Source of the DNA: Gymnogyps californianus
Taxonomy: Eukaryota > Chordata > Aves > Accipitriformes > Cathartidae
Assembly (NCBI RefSeq): GCF_018139145.2
Contig: NC_059486.1
Span: 10,106,001-10,170,000, forward strand
Length of the DNA: 64,000 nucleotides
Direction: 5' to 3'
Both the position numbers and the translations under genes were made by a program. This document shows positions 1 through 13,700 of this stretch, one piece after another (the stretch's first letter is position 1; each line of letters begins with the position of its first letter). The notes below the pieces were generated by a model. The model did not search any database, was not told where the DNA came from, and saw only the letters and a list, made by a program, of their open reading frames with translations.

Positions 1-3000
1 TCTTAAGTTATCAGTAGAGCCATAGAATTACATATGGAAATAAAGAGACTATTTTAATGAGTTATCATTTTTATGAGGTTAACTATTTGTAAGAATTATA
101 AATAATTCAGAAACTTCAATCAATGCTTTAAATAAATAGTAGAAAATTTCCCTAGAGATCTTGTATGATCAGGGTAAATGGGAAAGATTTATAGCATCTT
201 AGAAAGTATTGAACAGGAAACACTTTGGTAGAAGTGCCTGAAGGACTACGTGCAGTGAGCAACACAGGCTAATGGGCATCATCTGCAACTTTTAAAGGAA
301 CTACATAGAGAGCACAAGGTAGTGCAGAACTAGTTGTGTGGCAGGTTGGAGTAGTTTCTGCTGTTTTCTCTCAGAGCATCTGTGGGTGAGCTGGCATGAT
401 GATTAAACTCTAGGAGAGACAACAGATCTTATTAGTTCATCAGGAAAACAAGTAGTGATCTGCTTAAAAAACATCTTGAGTTTGTAGTCTAAAACTTTAT
501 CCAAAATTCTTCCTTTGCCTGTAAAACAGGCAGATGTCTAGTGGAATTTACATCATTATGGTAAAACTTGTCCAAAACTTTTGTCAAAAATGATCCCCCT
601 GAATATGTGTGTTAACAGTCTATTGTCCTTTGTTAACACTACCCATGTGTCATGAGTAGTTATTAAGTAAAACACAAAAAGGAAGGTGAATTTCAGGTAT
701 AAAAAATTAGGCGTGTTGTACACTGTGTTAAAAATCAGGATTCTTTTCCCCAAGACTGATTATCAAATGGACTGCAAACTTACCTAGAAAAGTACCTTTA
801 GGTCTCGTTCACTTGGTGTTCTTCCTTGTACTTATATGGCAGGTCCTACCTCATTTTTTTTTGCAAGAGATTTTAAAATAAACATGCACACAACAAAATC
901 CTCAGTGGAAAGTAGCTAAAATGCTGTGTAAACAAAAATAAAGTCAGGCAGCTAACTCTAAGCTCTTGAGAGACACATTAAAGCCTTCCATCAGTGACGA
1001 ATTTGTTGCTTCTCATTGAGGAAGCTCCTGCTGAGGAACAGGTTAATTTGCTTTGCCACAGGTAGGTAAAAAGTCTTGAGTAATGTAAATCAGATTAGTT
1101 TTGCAAATCTGTCCTTCTTGCTTATTTAAAGCCTAACACACATTTCTGTTGAGAATTAATTTGCACATGGAAATATAGTCAAATCAGAAAGATATTACAC
1201 TGGAGTATACAAACTACAACCAGGATTTTGACATGTCAGTCCTTTGGATTTACTTGGAAACATCAGCTTTAAATACTGTGCATTGGTTTCCTTCCTTTGT
1301 TAAGCACTTATCATATCCATAAGGTTAGATCAAATATGCTTATTATCTGGTTGACTTTGGTGAATCTCTTTACATGTACAAGCTTAAACATGTACAGGAC
1401 CAGGTGAAGAATCAGGGCTTGAGATGCACAGATAGGGAGGAAAAATGCTAAGTGTCTATTTTCAATGCTGCCTGATAGATAATGACAGAGGCTATAGTAC
1501 TCAGGTTAATGTGTACATAGGTGCTCAAGCAGAAGTAGTGCATGTTTTTGAAAAAAACCCAACACCCCCCCCACCCCCCCCAAAACCCAAACACAAACCA
1601 ACAACCATGAACGATGAATTTTGATGCACTAAATTGCAATGGAATACAAGGCATAATTAAAAAAAAAGTTTTAGCAATTTGATTCATTAGATTGTGCCAT
1701 GAAAATTAATGTGATGTTTAGTCTCATAAATTAATAGAAAAGGATGTTTCTTTTCCTAAAATAAATAAATAAAGATTGCAAGCTCTGAAGATGCTTGCAA
1801 ATCCAGAGCACTGGGTGGAACTCTAAACAAAGGGTAATGAACAGCCTGCTGTATTTTTCCACCCAAAAATCAGCAGATTATATGTCTGCTCTGAGAATCC
1901 CACATTAATCTTCTTCATTTGATCTGACAGTCTTCCCTCATATCCAAGTCATATTTACTATACATGGTTTACTGAAGCTCTAAACTTAATTGACAAGCTC
2001 ATTAATTTATGAAGCAAGTTGTTCAAGAGTGTAACATTGAAGGGGAATACAATGGTCTGCCTGGCTCTTGCCTGACATATTTGGCTGGTTACTCTGAAGT
2101 TTGAACATTTTTTTGAAAAATAATATTAATTAAATGCTCCTAAAGGCAGGAATGTAGGGAACAAAAAGTGACAGAAGGAATGAAAAGGTTTGCTCTGGTT
2201 TTAAATTGCGTGGTCTCTCCCTTTTCCACTCTCCAGCTCATCAACTCCTCTGAAAAGTCAGATCCTAAATTGGAGTTGGAAATTTTTTTTCAGCAAATGA
2301 CAATAGAGTTTCTGTGCTTGTACAGAGCACAGAAAATTATCATTCTTGCCTTCACAGTGGTCAAAGCGCTCCAAAGGTGACTTTTCAATTGAAGTGTGAT
2401 ATGTTAATCAGTAGAATATTATGGGAGGGATAAATATTGCTGTATTGCAACCATAGTGCAACCAACACTTTTTAAGACATATGCTACGCACCCTGAAGCT
2501 ACTGTTCTACTCAGTAGTTTTCTGAGGTTCCTGAAATAGTAGGCATCGTGATGTAGAGACCATAGAGCTTTGTTACACTGGCATTTTCAGAAAAACAAAA
2601 CCAACTGTTCTTCAAGCTTTGTAGTGCCATTACAGTCACATTTTTTTCTACCTTGGAAACTCTTCTGTTAGACAAGTGGAGACTCCAGGCATCTTCTAAA
2701 ACAGAGCAGACTTTTCCATTTGTTGTCTGCTCTGCATTTTGTCATCTTAGCTTTAGCAGAGATGTATTTAGACAACCTGGAAAAAATATTTTTAGAAAGC
2801 AGGTGATATTCACACACGAGCTGTATATCAACTCCTAAATCCAACAGATACAAGTACAGCTACTTGTGGAATTAGTTTGGCAACCAAAATTAGCGCATAC
2901 CTGCTCTGTCAGTTCACTGCTGATTTCCTAAATGCAGCAAACTTAAGAGCAATAAATGTCTGAGTAGACCTTGCCAGACTTTTAGCCTGTTTTTCCTGAG

Positions 3001-5090
3001 AGCCTAGGTATTTGGAAACACAAAATTCTCTTAAGTATCAGGTTTAAACTATTAAGTGTGAACTATAAAATACAAGGTTGTCTGGTTTAGTGACAATGTC
3101 TGCAGAATATAAATGCTTGATTGACATAGAAGGTGGATGTAAGGAGCCTGTGGGAAAAAAAGGTTTACTCATTGGCTGATTCAGAATATAGTATTTAAAC
3201 CTTCTTGGATTATAGCAGTCAAATACAGTACTTTGCAGCGAGCATACTGTCCTCTAGAAAATTTGGATCCCCATTCCCTAATCAGATTGATGAGCATATT
3301 AAAATGCAAATAAAGGAAATCTCACAGAATTGATTATCTCATCACATGTGAAGCAGCTGATACAGGAACATATCTGAAGCAGTTCTAAGAAAGCTTCTTT
3401 GAGACAATGGGAAAGAGTCTCATATTTAATGATACAAAAGAAAAAAAAAGAATTGTTGATTGGCCTAGTCACAGGATTTGATTGCAGAACTTAGGTGGGA
3501 GCTATGTTAGAAACTTCTCCCAGAATGGTGTTAGCACCAGTTAGGACATTAAAATGTGTTTTTTAATACAGTAAACATTGGAGAGATGCACAACAAAAAG
3601 CCCTGGTTTAGACAATAAAACAGACACAATACTTATGTGAAGTGCTTTTCTTGTTAGGAGGTATTTTGATCTCTTGCTGACAAAAGCTGCAGTAACAAGA
3701 AAGACAACCCAGTCTTTCTTGCTTTTTATATTTCGGCTGACTTAATTAAATTTCTTTCACTCTTTGCATGTGTAAATATAAGCAAAGCCTGGAGGATTTA
3801 GTTTTCATTAGTGCTTTGTGTAGAGGAAGGAAGAAAAGGAGGCACCACTTCCACTTCGGGTTTTATGAATGTGAACTAATCTAAATGTTTGTCTAGTCCA
3901 ATGTTCTTTCTCCAGCAGTGACCAGTAGTAGATATAAGAATAAAGTTTAGATAGAGTGACGCTACCTTGAGTGAACCTTCTCAGCAAGGCACAGGAAAAA
4001 GTAGTGTACAGATATGAAATATTCCTTTCTTACTGTTGAGGGTTTTGTTTCATTCATCCACACAGTCAGAAGTTAAACAATTTCAAGTGCACAGACTACT
4101 CCTAAAGATACTCATCACTGAATAGCTGTAGGCCATTTTGGAATGGCAAAAAAAATGTTGTGTGTGTTAAGCTTATTTTTTCACTATGACAAGTGAAACA
4201 CTATACTATTTCTTTCACTTTTTCCATTCTCCTCAAATTGTGAAAATGGGTTTGATTGTGACATGTAAATGCACAAAAAGCCATTTTTTCAAGTGATACA
4301 AGATTCACATAAAGAAAACCAAGTTCTTCTGAGGAAGGATTTAAAGATTTATGAAAAAGGTGCTTCAGCTCACACTGACTTTTTTTTCCTGGAAGTTCAG
4401 AATCTTAAATTAAAAACACCCACTTCTTGATGTAGCTTGCTCTGCTGAAGTGTTTTGTTCAGGTCACACACATTCTAGCAATCTATCGGTGGTTAGTTCT
4501 GAAGTGACCAGAGTTCCCAGTGATGACTGGAAAGAGTATCTTTATTTCCTGTTAGAACTGGTAACGTAAGTGGTAGAGAAATGGAATACTGTGGGTTTTT
4601 GTTTTGTTTAACTGGCAATAAAAGGTGTTCCTACAGATGAGTGTTGGGAGTGTTTACATGTGAAACTTGCATTTGGCCTAGCAATGCTGGTACATATTGT
4701 TCTCAGGAAACAGTTTGACCCTTTGTAAGTCTGGTGAGAAAATCCAATCTATTCTTCTGAAACAAGCTATGCTACAGTCTCTGCGCGTTTTGCTGCACCT
4801 CCTTCGAGCAGCAATTAGATTATCTGTCTAATCTAGAGAGCTCAGCCTATTGCACTTCATACAGTAGTTCTTGTGTTGAGTCCCGTAGCTCATGTTTGAC
4901 CAAAGCCTATGTAGTGAAAACATTGAAGGGATGGCAGGATCCTTGTTCTGGGCTCTCTCCTTAGCATTAAGAATTTCTATTCCTTTGTCCACTTTCAGCC
5001 TTTACAAATCTGCAGGGTACAATCAGGAGCAAGTGAATGGCTATGAGGAAGCATGAGCTGAAGTCTGATCCTTGTCCTTTGTACATTAGA
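1..5090. other. gene-free AT-rich unique sequence
   Basis: I see no exon, RNA gene or recognisable transposon here. Short open frames occur on both strands, but none exceeds about 80 codons and none reads like a known protein. The only structured spot is a C8-A-C8 run at 1565-1581. An octamer-type ATGCAAAT lies at 3304-3311 in a stretch that could be a conserved element, but that is inference only. Confidence 0.6.
1565..1581. repeat. C-rich low-complexity run (C8-A-C8)
   Basis: Two runs of eight C are separated by a single A, directly seen. The flanks are also C/A-rich, with short CCC groups on both sides. On the minus strand this is a pair of G8 runs that could fold as a G-quadruplex, because each long run can supply two G-tracts. 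It gives the appearance of a Gly/Trp/Phe-rich peptide on the minus strand, which I regard as an artefact. Confidence 0.85.
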
Positions 5091-5335
5091 TCTGTGTGCA
5101 GTCCTTTGCAGCCAGATGCAAGCTCTTCCCCCTCCCCCCCGCCCCCGCCACGCTCCACAAAACAGTGTGGGGCCACAGTTAGTGCTGAGCTGAGCCTGAA
5201 CAAATAAGCCTGTAGAAGAGCAGCGTGCTGCTGGGCTGCATGCTGTCCTTCACCGGTACATTCATACAGCTTCCAGCCAGCTCAGTCCTATGGCAGAGCC
5301 AGCTCATCGCTGGTAGCAAAAGGATGTGTGTGGCA
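5090..5335. other. locally GC-rich patch, function unknown
   Basis: About 245 bp are clearly richer in G+C and CpG than the surrounding AT-rich DNA, with CpGs in the C-rich core near 5141-5152 and again near 5223, 5252 and 5308. Short open frames on the minus strand run through it but show nothing recognisable. It could be a small regulatory element, an old exon or a decayed repeat. No TATA or initiator arrangement is convincing, so I do not call a promoter. Confidence 0.4.
5128..5149 (-). other. G-quadruplex candidate (minus strand)
   Basis: The plus strand reads C5-T-C7-G-C5-G-CC. The minus strand therefore has G-runs of 5, 7 and 5 separated by single-base loops, enough for four G-tracts of three or more with very short loops. 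That is the layout of a stable G4. Folding and any role are inference. Confidence 0.6.
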
Positions 5336-7605
5336 CAAGCTCCTGTATCCATAAATGTTTGCTAGTCTCCCTCGTGCTCTGAGCTAAGTATACAGATGTA
5401 GCCTCATGAAGGACCAGGCATGAATTTTCCAGGCTGGTATACACATTTGCCAAAAGCACACTGGGCTTGAGCAATGATTCTAATTAAATATCTGTTAAAT
5501 CTTTAAAACTTTTATATTAAAACTTAGCATCACGCTGATTGGCTCATTTATGTTATCTGTCTGAAAATAAATCTGATTTATGATTTACTGTGTGAATATC
5601 AGTAGCCAGCTGCTTTGAATCACATATACAATGAAAAAGACCTTGCACAAAAATTGCTGAGTACTTTCCAATATCTGAGAAATTGGCAATAAATAGCAGA
5701 TCTTTGAAAAGTAAAGAAACTCAGTGAATAAATTATTGTTATTAAAAAGAAAGCAAATAATGACTAAAGAGCAAGATCAGTCAGTATTTATGGAATTACC
5801 TGACTAATGTAAGCTACGAAGAAACTTTTCTCAAAAGCAAAGCAAGCTGGAATAGTTACATCATGAGTAATGAGCTGAATGAGCGATGTAAGAGAGCAGA
5901 GATTTATTTTGGATTGATTTAACAGGATACATTCATCCTGACCTTCTTGAACCATAAATGTCTTGTGACAGTTTGCTAGATTGAGTGTTTCACTTGTTAT
6001 CTAACCTGTTATTTTTCATCAGTTGCTTATACACAATGTAGGAAAAAAATGGAGAAAGTGGTGGAGAAGTTATTAGAATCATCAACTTCTTTAATTTGTA
6101 AAGGCTAAAACAACTTGGAAGTGTCTGATAGAGAATTTCACAGTATCTTTCTGTCTTTTTAATGTAACATTTTCCCTTTGAAATTAGTTCCCAGGTTGCA
6201 TTAGAAAGATTTCATGACAAGATGTCCTCCTCTGTGCCAGGTTATCTGTCTGCAATTAGGAGGTAGGCTGCTTAGTTTTGTTTTAAATATTTGACATGTT
6301 CTAACAGTAGTCTCCATTTTCACTGTTAGACTTGACTTCCATTGAAACTGAGTCCTCTTGCAAAAGATCTTAAAGAGGATTTAGCTCTCTGTTTTATTTT
6401 CCATTCCCTGCCTGAGAATGGAATGACTCTTACAATGGCTTTTTGAGTGCTCCTTTGCACTGGCATAAATGTCTATTGGAGCAATTTCCAATGCGTAGCT
6501 GTATAAATGTGAATTTTAAAAAAAAAAGTTCCAATGGTGAATTGACTAACAAAAGTAGAGGGCTTGCTTGGATTCAGAAAATCATTGAAATTTAAACTCG
6601 GTTTAAAATCTCATTGTGGGGAGGTAAGAATGTACATAACTGCTCTTCTGGATAAAGGATGATTTCCTCAATTGTTTTTGCATGCTCGAGGAAAATTCAC
6701 ACAAATGTGGTCATCCTTCAACATATTTTCTCCGGGAAACATACTTTCAACCTGGAAATGAAGCCCATTCTTGCAAGTGACTCAAGGACAGAAATTAGAT
6801 ACAATCTTAAGACAACTCATGCTAATTCAGCAGTTGACTGGGAGAAAGGGGTGGGCGAGGGGAATAGATTTTTTTGCTACGCATGTTGCACCTAACAAAT
6901 GTATTTAATTTGATGCATTTATGAAACTAAGTTTTGGGAAAAGCTACGTTAGACTCCAAAAAATATCTGCACCAAACCCGTGTTATTTATATTATAGTAC
7001 AAACTAGATATATGAACTAAGATTAGAGCCATATCTGTTCATGCTTTGCAAAAAGCATGATAGCAGCAAACAGTCCCTGTCGCAAATAATTTAGAGATAG
7101 TAATCACAGCTCATGTGAGTAAAACTCAGCTATCTTTAGACCAGCTGACTTGTAACTGCCAAGAAAGCAATAGTATATGTTACAGAGCATATCCAGGATT
7201 TTTAGTAAATATTTAGCTTTAAATTACTTGTCTTGGATATTATTAGCACTATTGCAATGGTAGTAAAGACCCTGGTGTAGACTTACTTCTGTCTCATGTA
7301 TGTCTGAAAAAACTGTAGTTGCTATGGAATAGAAATGTGCCAACCTCTAACCATGTGACTGGCTCGATATAAGAAGCTTCTACCTCCTTCCCTCATCTCC
7401 CAGACCAATTCTTGCTGCACTTTCTGTTTTTGAAACATCAGACCATAATGTGAAGCATCAAACTCTTCTCTCCCCCTTCTCTCCCCATGACAGCTGAGTT
7501 TCACAGTACCAGGAACTGGGTATTCAATAGGTACAAGTATTGAGAAATGATAGAAGTATGAAAGTTGATGCCACATAGCACTAGGAAGAAAGGAGAAATA
7601 CTTGC
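5336..7605. other. gene-free AT-rich stretch, possible conserved noncoding element at 5480-5870
   Basis: No coding exon or recognised repeat is visible. The part at 5480-5870 is dense in homeodomain-type core motifs and lacks simple repeats. That is the texture typical of conserved vertebrate enhancers, but conservation cannot be seen from one sequence. Confidence 0.4.
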
Positions 7606-7735
7606 TATCCCTGCTTTAGAGAAGAACAATAGATGCACAGAAATTGGGCTACTTGCTGAAGATCACTCAAAGAGCCTGCAGCAGAGGTTCCAGGCAAACT
7701 TCCCTTGCTGCATTTACCCTGTGGCTACAGACTAA
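7606..7735 (-). repeat. MIR-like ancient SINE fragment
   Basis: Read on the plus strand, the block carries, in order, degenerate forms of the features in the reverse complement of the MIR consensus. These are a TGCACAGAAATTGGG segment (the GAGGCACAGAGAGG region), CTTGCTGAAGATCACTC (the CTTGCCCAAGGTCACAC region), GCAGCAGAGGTTCCAGG (the GGCAGAGC region), and a further 40 bases matching the 5' tRNA-like end in spacing. The element therefore lies on the minus strand. It is heavily diverged, as expected for a family that stopped moving before birds radiated. Confidence 0.6.
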
Positions 7736-10700
7736 AAGGGCAGCTTAGGCCCGTTGTAGGTCTCAGCATACACTTAAAATGCTCAAAGCTTTTGAATACA
7801 GTTTTTGCACCTAGCTCCCCTGGTAGCAAAACCTCAACTCTAACTAGGTTAGGGATTCTGTTGCTTAGTGTTAGCTGTCGGGGTTAAACAGTTATTGCTA
7901 TCACAATGCTAAATGAGTCAGATGGAGATGGAGATCAATTGCTGAACAAATTAGCAACAGTATTATCAAGAGGAAAGAAAGAAAGGTCTGTGAGAAATAA
8001 CATATGCTTTGTTATCGTACAGTCCTAGGATGCAAGATACAGAACACATATATCAAAATATAATTTACACCTAGATCAAAAGCATCATTGTCATTTAGCT
8101 ACATTCAGTGAGAGTCAAAGAGTAAAGAACTCATCCATATTTCTTTAAGCTGAAATTGTTTTCTTCCAATATGTGACTGGAAAGTTACTCAAGTATATTG
8201 CTTTATTGGCACATAATTCATGTGCTGACATTGTTTCTGTTCTGAAAAAGTTAGTAAGCAACAATCATTCTATAAATTACTTTTTCCTGGTAACTTTTTT
8301 GGCATAGCTTATTAAGAAAACTTGGATTAATGGTCCAAGAAATTGGAACCTAAATGTTCATAAATGTTGATAAATGAGAACTTTATAAGAATTGTTTTAG
8401 TGGGGTTCCTAGGAGTATTCTTGTTAACACAAAATACTAATGATACATCAAACTTTTATGATATATTAAGATGCAGAGATCCATTTCTCAACTCAGAAAA
8501 TGATCAGAAGCTGAGGCTGTCCTGTCTGTGCTTGAAACTTGATGGGTGAGTCAGGCAGTCTAGAAGTAGTTAACATCTAAAGCATGACTCTTGGTCTTTG
8601 GGATGTAAAGGAGATCTTTCCCTGAGGAAACCTGTGATCAGCCAAAAGTGCCTATGGATAAGCAGTTTGAAAAGATTGTGTTTAATAGAATACATTGTAC
8701 AGATAACGAAGTGACACAAACTGTTTACAAAGTCATTGCACAATGCTACAGGGTATTATGCAGGAGGTTGTAGAAGCTCCAGTGGAAGTAATGGCAACTC
8801 TTGTGTTAAGCTGTGCTCCTCCTTTAACTGAAGACTATGTAAATAACTTGTATCACTGTTCTTTGGTGCTAAGGAAGAACTGCAATGCAATAGAAAAGAT
8901 ATTCTAATCACTACATCTAATTACACTGAAATGAGAATTACTGAAAATCTTCAAGTGGTAATTATTCTTTTTATTATATTTAAGGCAATCAAAGCAAGAA
9001 ATGCTGTGTTCATAGTTTAATATAAAAAGTCTGATGCAGGCAATATCTAAGAACTTTGAACCTACGGAGCTTTAGTGCTCTAATATTTTTGTCTTCTTCC
9101 TTTCACCCAAAAACATGTAGGACAAACATTTCAACTTAATCATTGGTTGATGTTTAAAAAGCCGTACACGGCTTCCATATCTTGTTAAAATTAGATCTGT
9201 ATTTTCTCCACTTGGCTTTATGTGACTTTATGCTAGTTGGCTTTTTGCTATACGCAGTCTAGGTAATTGCTTACTCTGCATTACTATGGTTGTACGCCAG
9301 AAAATTTGCATGTTGCTCTTACAGAAGAAGTCCTGTCTGAAATGAGGACTCAGTTGGGCTAAACATTCTGTGCACACAGTTATATGCAATGATTGCCTGA
9401 AAAAGTCATCTAATTATAATCAGTGCCTTTGCCAAACATTGTTCTAAACTGTTAAAACTACTATAAAACCACACTATAGTCCAAGTTAAGTACCCCACAC
9501 ACTGATAGAAAACTGTTGTTTTCTCAGCTAAAGCTGAAACCCTACATGGAACAACCCGCCCTGTGTTACTGAATTTTTCAGAAGAGATCTTACGCAACAG
9601 ATTTTCCCTGTCATTTGATTTTACAGAAAGAAAAATGCTAGAAGAGGTAATCAAGAGCCTTAGCAAGCAGAGACTGAGTCAGATGAGGCTCTAACCTTGA
9701 CAGAATCCATAGGTTTTCCATGACAAAGGAAGAGTATGGAGACTTTCAGAAGACACTATATATAGTTGTATTGAAAACTGAAAACTGTTCTCTACAGACA
9801 TCTTCAGAAGCCTGTTATTGAGTGAGGGATGGGGTGAAGGACCATACTCCAGCACTATCATAAGGAAACAGAGCCTTGAGTCTGCAGTTCCTCTCATGTG
9901 GCTTTATTGATGTCACCAAGGTCCCTGAATACTTGTCAGACTATAGGGGTTTTTTTAATTTTATTTTTCTTATCCTGAAAGTTCAGGGGTTTTTTGTTCT
10001 TGTTTTGACTCTTACGTTACCTGAGACCCTTAGAAGGAAAAATTCCCAAAGAACTTGCCCAGTCTTACCTCTTTGTTCCTCTCACGATAGCCCTGATCTC
10101 ACCAAGTGCGAGAATGATATATACCAAAATATTTGTCCCCGAGATTGAACCTGGATCTGCATACCTTGGAAGAGTCATATCTCTAATGGAAACACATTTC
10201 CTAGACTACTGATTTTTCTTCTTTTGCTTCTTGTCCCATGCCTTTAAAGCACAACTTTCAAAGAGATGTTTCTTAATGAAGCAGCACACCCTATTCCCTC
10301 TTTTCTTCATTTTATACTGAGGGATTGGTAGATTTATAACGATTCTTTCTTTGGGTTTTTTGGGTCTATTTTCCAAGTTCAGTTGTCATATGGAAGACAG
10401 GTTTTGGTTGCTTGGTAGTATTATTATAAATATAATATTTAGCTCTTTGTCTAGATTTTTAAAGAGCCAGGTATTTAGCTCCTTTTGGCTTTTACTGTTT
10501 AAAATCTGAAAACACCACTGCACCTTGTTTACGTCCTCTTTCCCATGGTTTGCCTGCTGCAGTTTGAATTCTTTGTTCTTTTGTGGTTGACAATGCTTGC
10601 TTTAGTCATTGTATCAGGTCAAAAAAGGAATGAAAGCATTTACTTTCACACTGTCATCTGTTATTAAATTTTGTTCCCCATACAATTCTCATTAATTCCC

Positions 10701-13700
10701 CCAGGGATGGGCTGATCCTAAGGCTGTTCTGGGATCTTTGAATTCAGGAGAATGCATGTATTGCAGGAGGTCCTACTCTGAGAACCACTGACAAAATAAA
10801 GGGATAATAAAGATTGTTTTATCTGTGGTTGTGAAACGGCTACAAGGTATTTGCTCCAGTAAGGAAGACTAGCTCTGTAAATTTGACTCATTCTGGCTCA
10901 GCCAGTAAGTGCAACTTCACGCTACTGTGTGTTGTTGAACAGGGGTGGCTTGCTTTCTCTCTCTCCAGGGAGAGTACTTCTTTTCTTTCCTTGCCCTAAC
11001 TCTGGGCCAGCCTTTCACTGGGCTATTTCAGCATGCTGTGTCAGAAGAAAAATAACCACGTGCTTTTGTCAGATTATGCAGCAGTTCCTCTTAACTTCAT
11101 GCTGATTTGTATGCTTTGCAATGCTTTGCTTTTGAGATCTGGCATTCTTAGTACTTTTCTGTTAATTTCCTTTATGATAGGATTTTAATACATAGAAAAC
11201 AAATGATCGCTTTGGAATGTTTAAAGTCCTAATCTAGCTGTGTAAATCTCTCATTATCTAAGCATTTCCTAATGTTGATAGCTATTTTTAAAGCATTAAC
11301 TTTTTTGTGGCTTTCACAGGAGTCTTGATTTGCATTTGGTGTCTAGGCATGTAGACATTTGGATCTGTTACAATATACCATTTAAGTGCGTGTTTATTAG
11401 CATGAGCAGCCTTTTAGTCTGGAAGATAAGACTGTTGCAGTGCGTAAAATATGGACGTATGAAGTTGACTAGAGGTTTTACCAACTGAGAAATTTAGTAT
11501 AGTGAGTGTATGTTAGCATGGCCACCTTTTCTGAAGCCATAAGAAGCATTGGTTAGGAGTGTTTCTTTTAATAACAATGGAAGGAAGGTGACCAAATAAA
11601 AGACCAAAGTCAACTTCAGTGTGAGTCTTGATTTTAGCAACATAATTTGAACTTGCTTAAAGTTATTTTTTGGTGACTTCAAAACAGAAATTTTCACTAG
11701 TGCAGTAAACATTTTCTCCCGCCCTTTCTGTTAAGTTGCTTTTCTCTCGACTGCAATCTCTCTTTGGACTCTCTATGTAATAAGAATGATGTATCATTAT
11801 AATAATTCTTATTACTGCCAGAATAGATACAATATTGAATAAACAACAATGAATGGTATAATAGGGCTGTGTGTGTGTCTGAACAGAGTGCTGGTAATAT
11901 GTCTAGTGGGGCCTAGTTTATTTTCCCTGGTGCTGGACCGATTGAGTCTCACCACTAGTGGAGTCCCATAGGTAGGACAGTGAATTTTGTAAAAGGAAAT
12001 CTTGTGTCAGATACTTTCCACATTTAGATGCAAACATTCTGCATGCCTTTAGAAGAACGATAATATGATTCTTTATAATTTAATTCTTTATAACATTGCA
12101 TTAGTATATATTTTATATAAACTATATAATTGTAGATCTGTAGATGTGTATAGCATCTCCACAAAAGTTTTGATAAGCATGATTATGCATGAATACTTGT
12201 AAAAGTAATTTATTTTAGCCAAAACATATGTGATCTCAGGAGATTGCTGGAGATTTTAAATAAAAAATTAAAAAAAAAAATTAAAAAAAGTCGAAGTAAA
12301 CAGAGACTTAAGTAGGTGCTGAAGGGCTCTGTTTTAGAAGCAAAGGAAAGATGGCATATTTACAAAATACTGTCAGGGCAGTCTGCTTAGAAGTAGGAAA
12401 CTGTGAAATGCTCTGCTGCTCCATTCAGTAAACACTGCAGAAATTTAGACTTGTACAAAAAAATATCACATCAGTGATACTGATCATGATTTCTGGCGTT
12501 TCTGGTATTAGTCCATTGAGCAAAATGAAAACACAGTAGGTATCTCCAAGGATTATTGTAGACCATTGCTAATGAGAGAAAACGACAGTATTGGTGAAAG
12601 TGCTGCACATAACTCCAGAGAACTACAGGTCTTCATAGTTGAAGAACTGGGGAAAGTGGGGGAGAAGAAAGGGACAGAGTAGGGATGGACTTCACACAGA
12701 CCAAATTGTGACAGTTACAAGACTTAATGATGGCTGGGGAGACTCCAATGGCAAACTAAGGCACTCACAACATGATTTAGAAGATGGTTTGCGTAATAAC
12801 ATTTAACAAGATCTTATTTGTCACTCTGAAAGAGTAGGATGTGGATATTAACAATGTCCTCAATGCTGCCCTGGTTTTCATTCTTACAGCGTCCTTTTTC
12901 TATGCTACTGCATGCTTCATCCATTTGCTCATGCACAGAAGGCAATCAGCTGTGTATTCTCACTTGTCTTGTCTTACATTTCCTCATACAGCTGATACCC
13001 CCATATTATCATTCCCCGTAGACAACTTCTGGAAGCAAGAAAATAAGATCTTTCTTTGTACACTGCTTGTGGTTGTCAGGTTGCTTGTCTGTTTAGAAAA
13101 AAGGTATGCATAGCATTAATAGTTGATGCGTTTCACATCCAGAAGGCAGTATTGTTACCTGCTATTTACATTATATTGCCCATTGTCGGACTATGACATT
13201 ACCTGTTCTATCAGAGATGATAACAACAAAGACGATGCAGCAGTCGTACTCCAGTGGTAGCTAATGCAGCACTGGGCTGAGAAGAGATGCCAACAAGTTA
13301 AAATATGGAGTTAAAATATTGAAATTGGAGAGAAGATGCTGTTAGGTTAAAACATTGTAGTACAAAGATGGTGACGATTTGGGTAGAGGTGTCTGTATAG
13401 CATCGTTTCTTGATATTTAATAGCCCACAAGACAGCTAAAGTGCTCTTTTAATTGCCCTTTGCATACTGAATAATAAACACTTAATCAAATGAATTTAAA
13501 GAAACTACAAATAAATGAAAAACATTTTTACACAAAGCTTGATGCCAAGAGTTCATTGATGAAGTATATGGCTGAACCTCTTTACCTAAGCACTAGAAAT
13601 TACTTTTGCCAAATCTAACATTAAAGAAGACTTTGTCTAATAATATATAACCATTGTGTTTGATGTACAGCCATGACAATGATCTTAGTAAAGGATTATG

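Noticed and set aside
12839..13113. two overlapping plus-strand frames of 60 and 90 codons with a hydrophobic start
   Set aside because: Two frames open over the same bases with no family resemblance. A hydrophobic run is expected from T-rich DNA.
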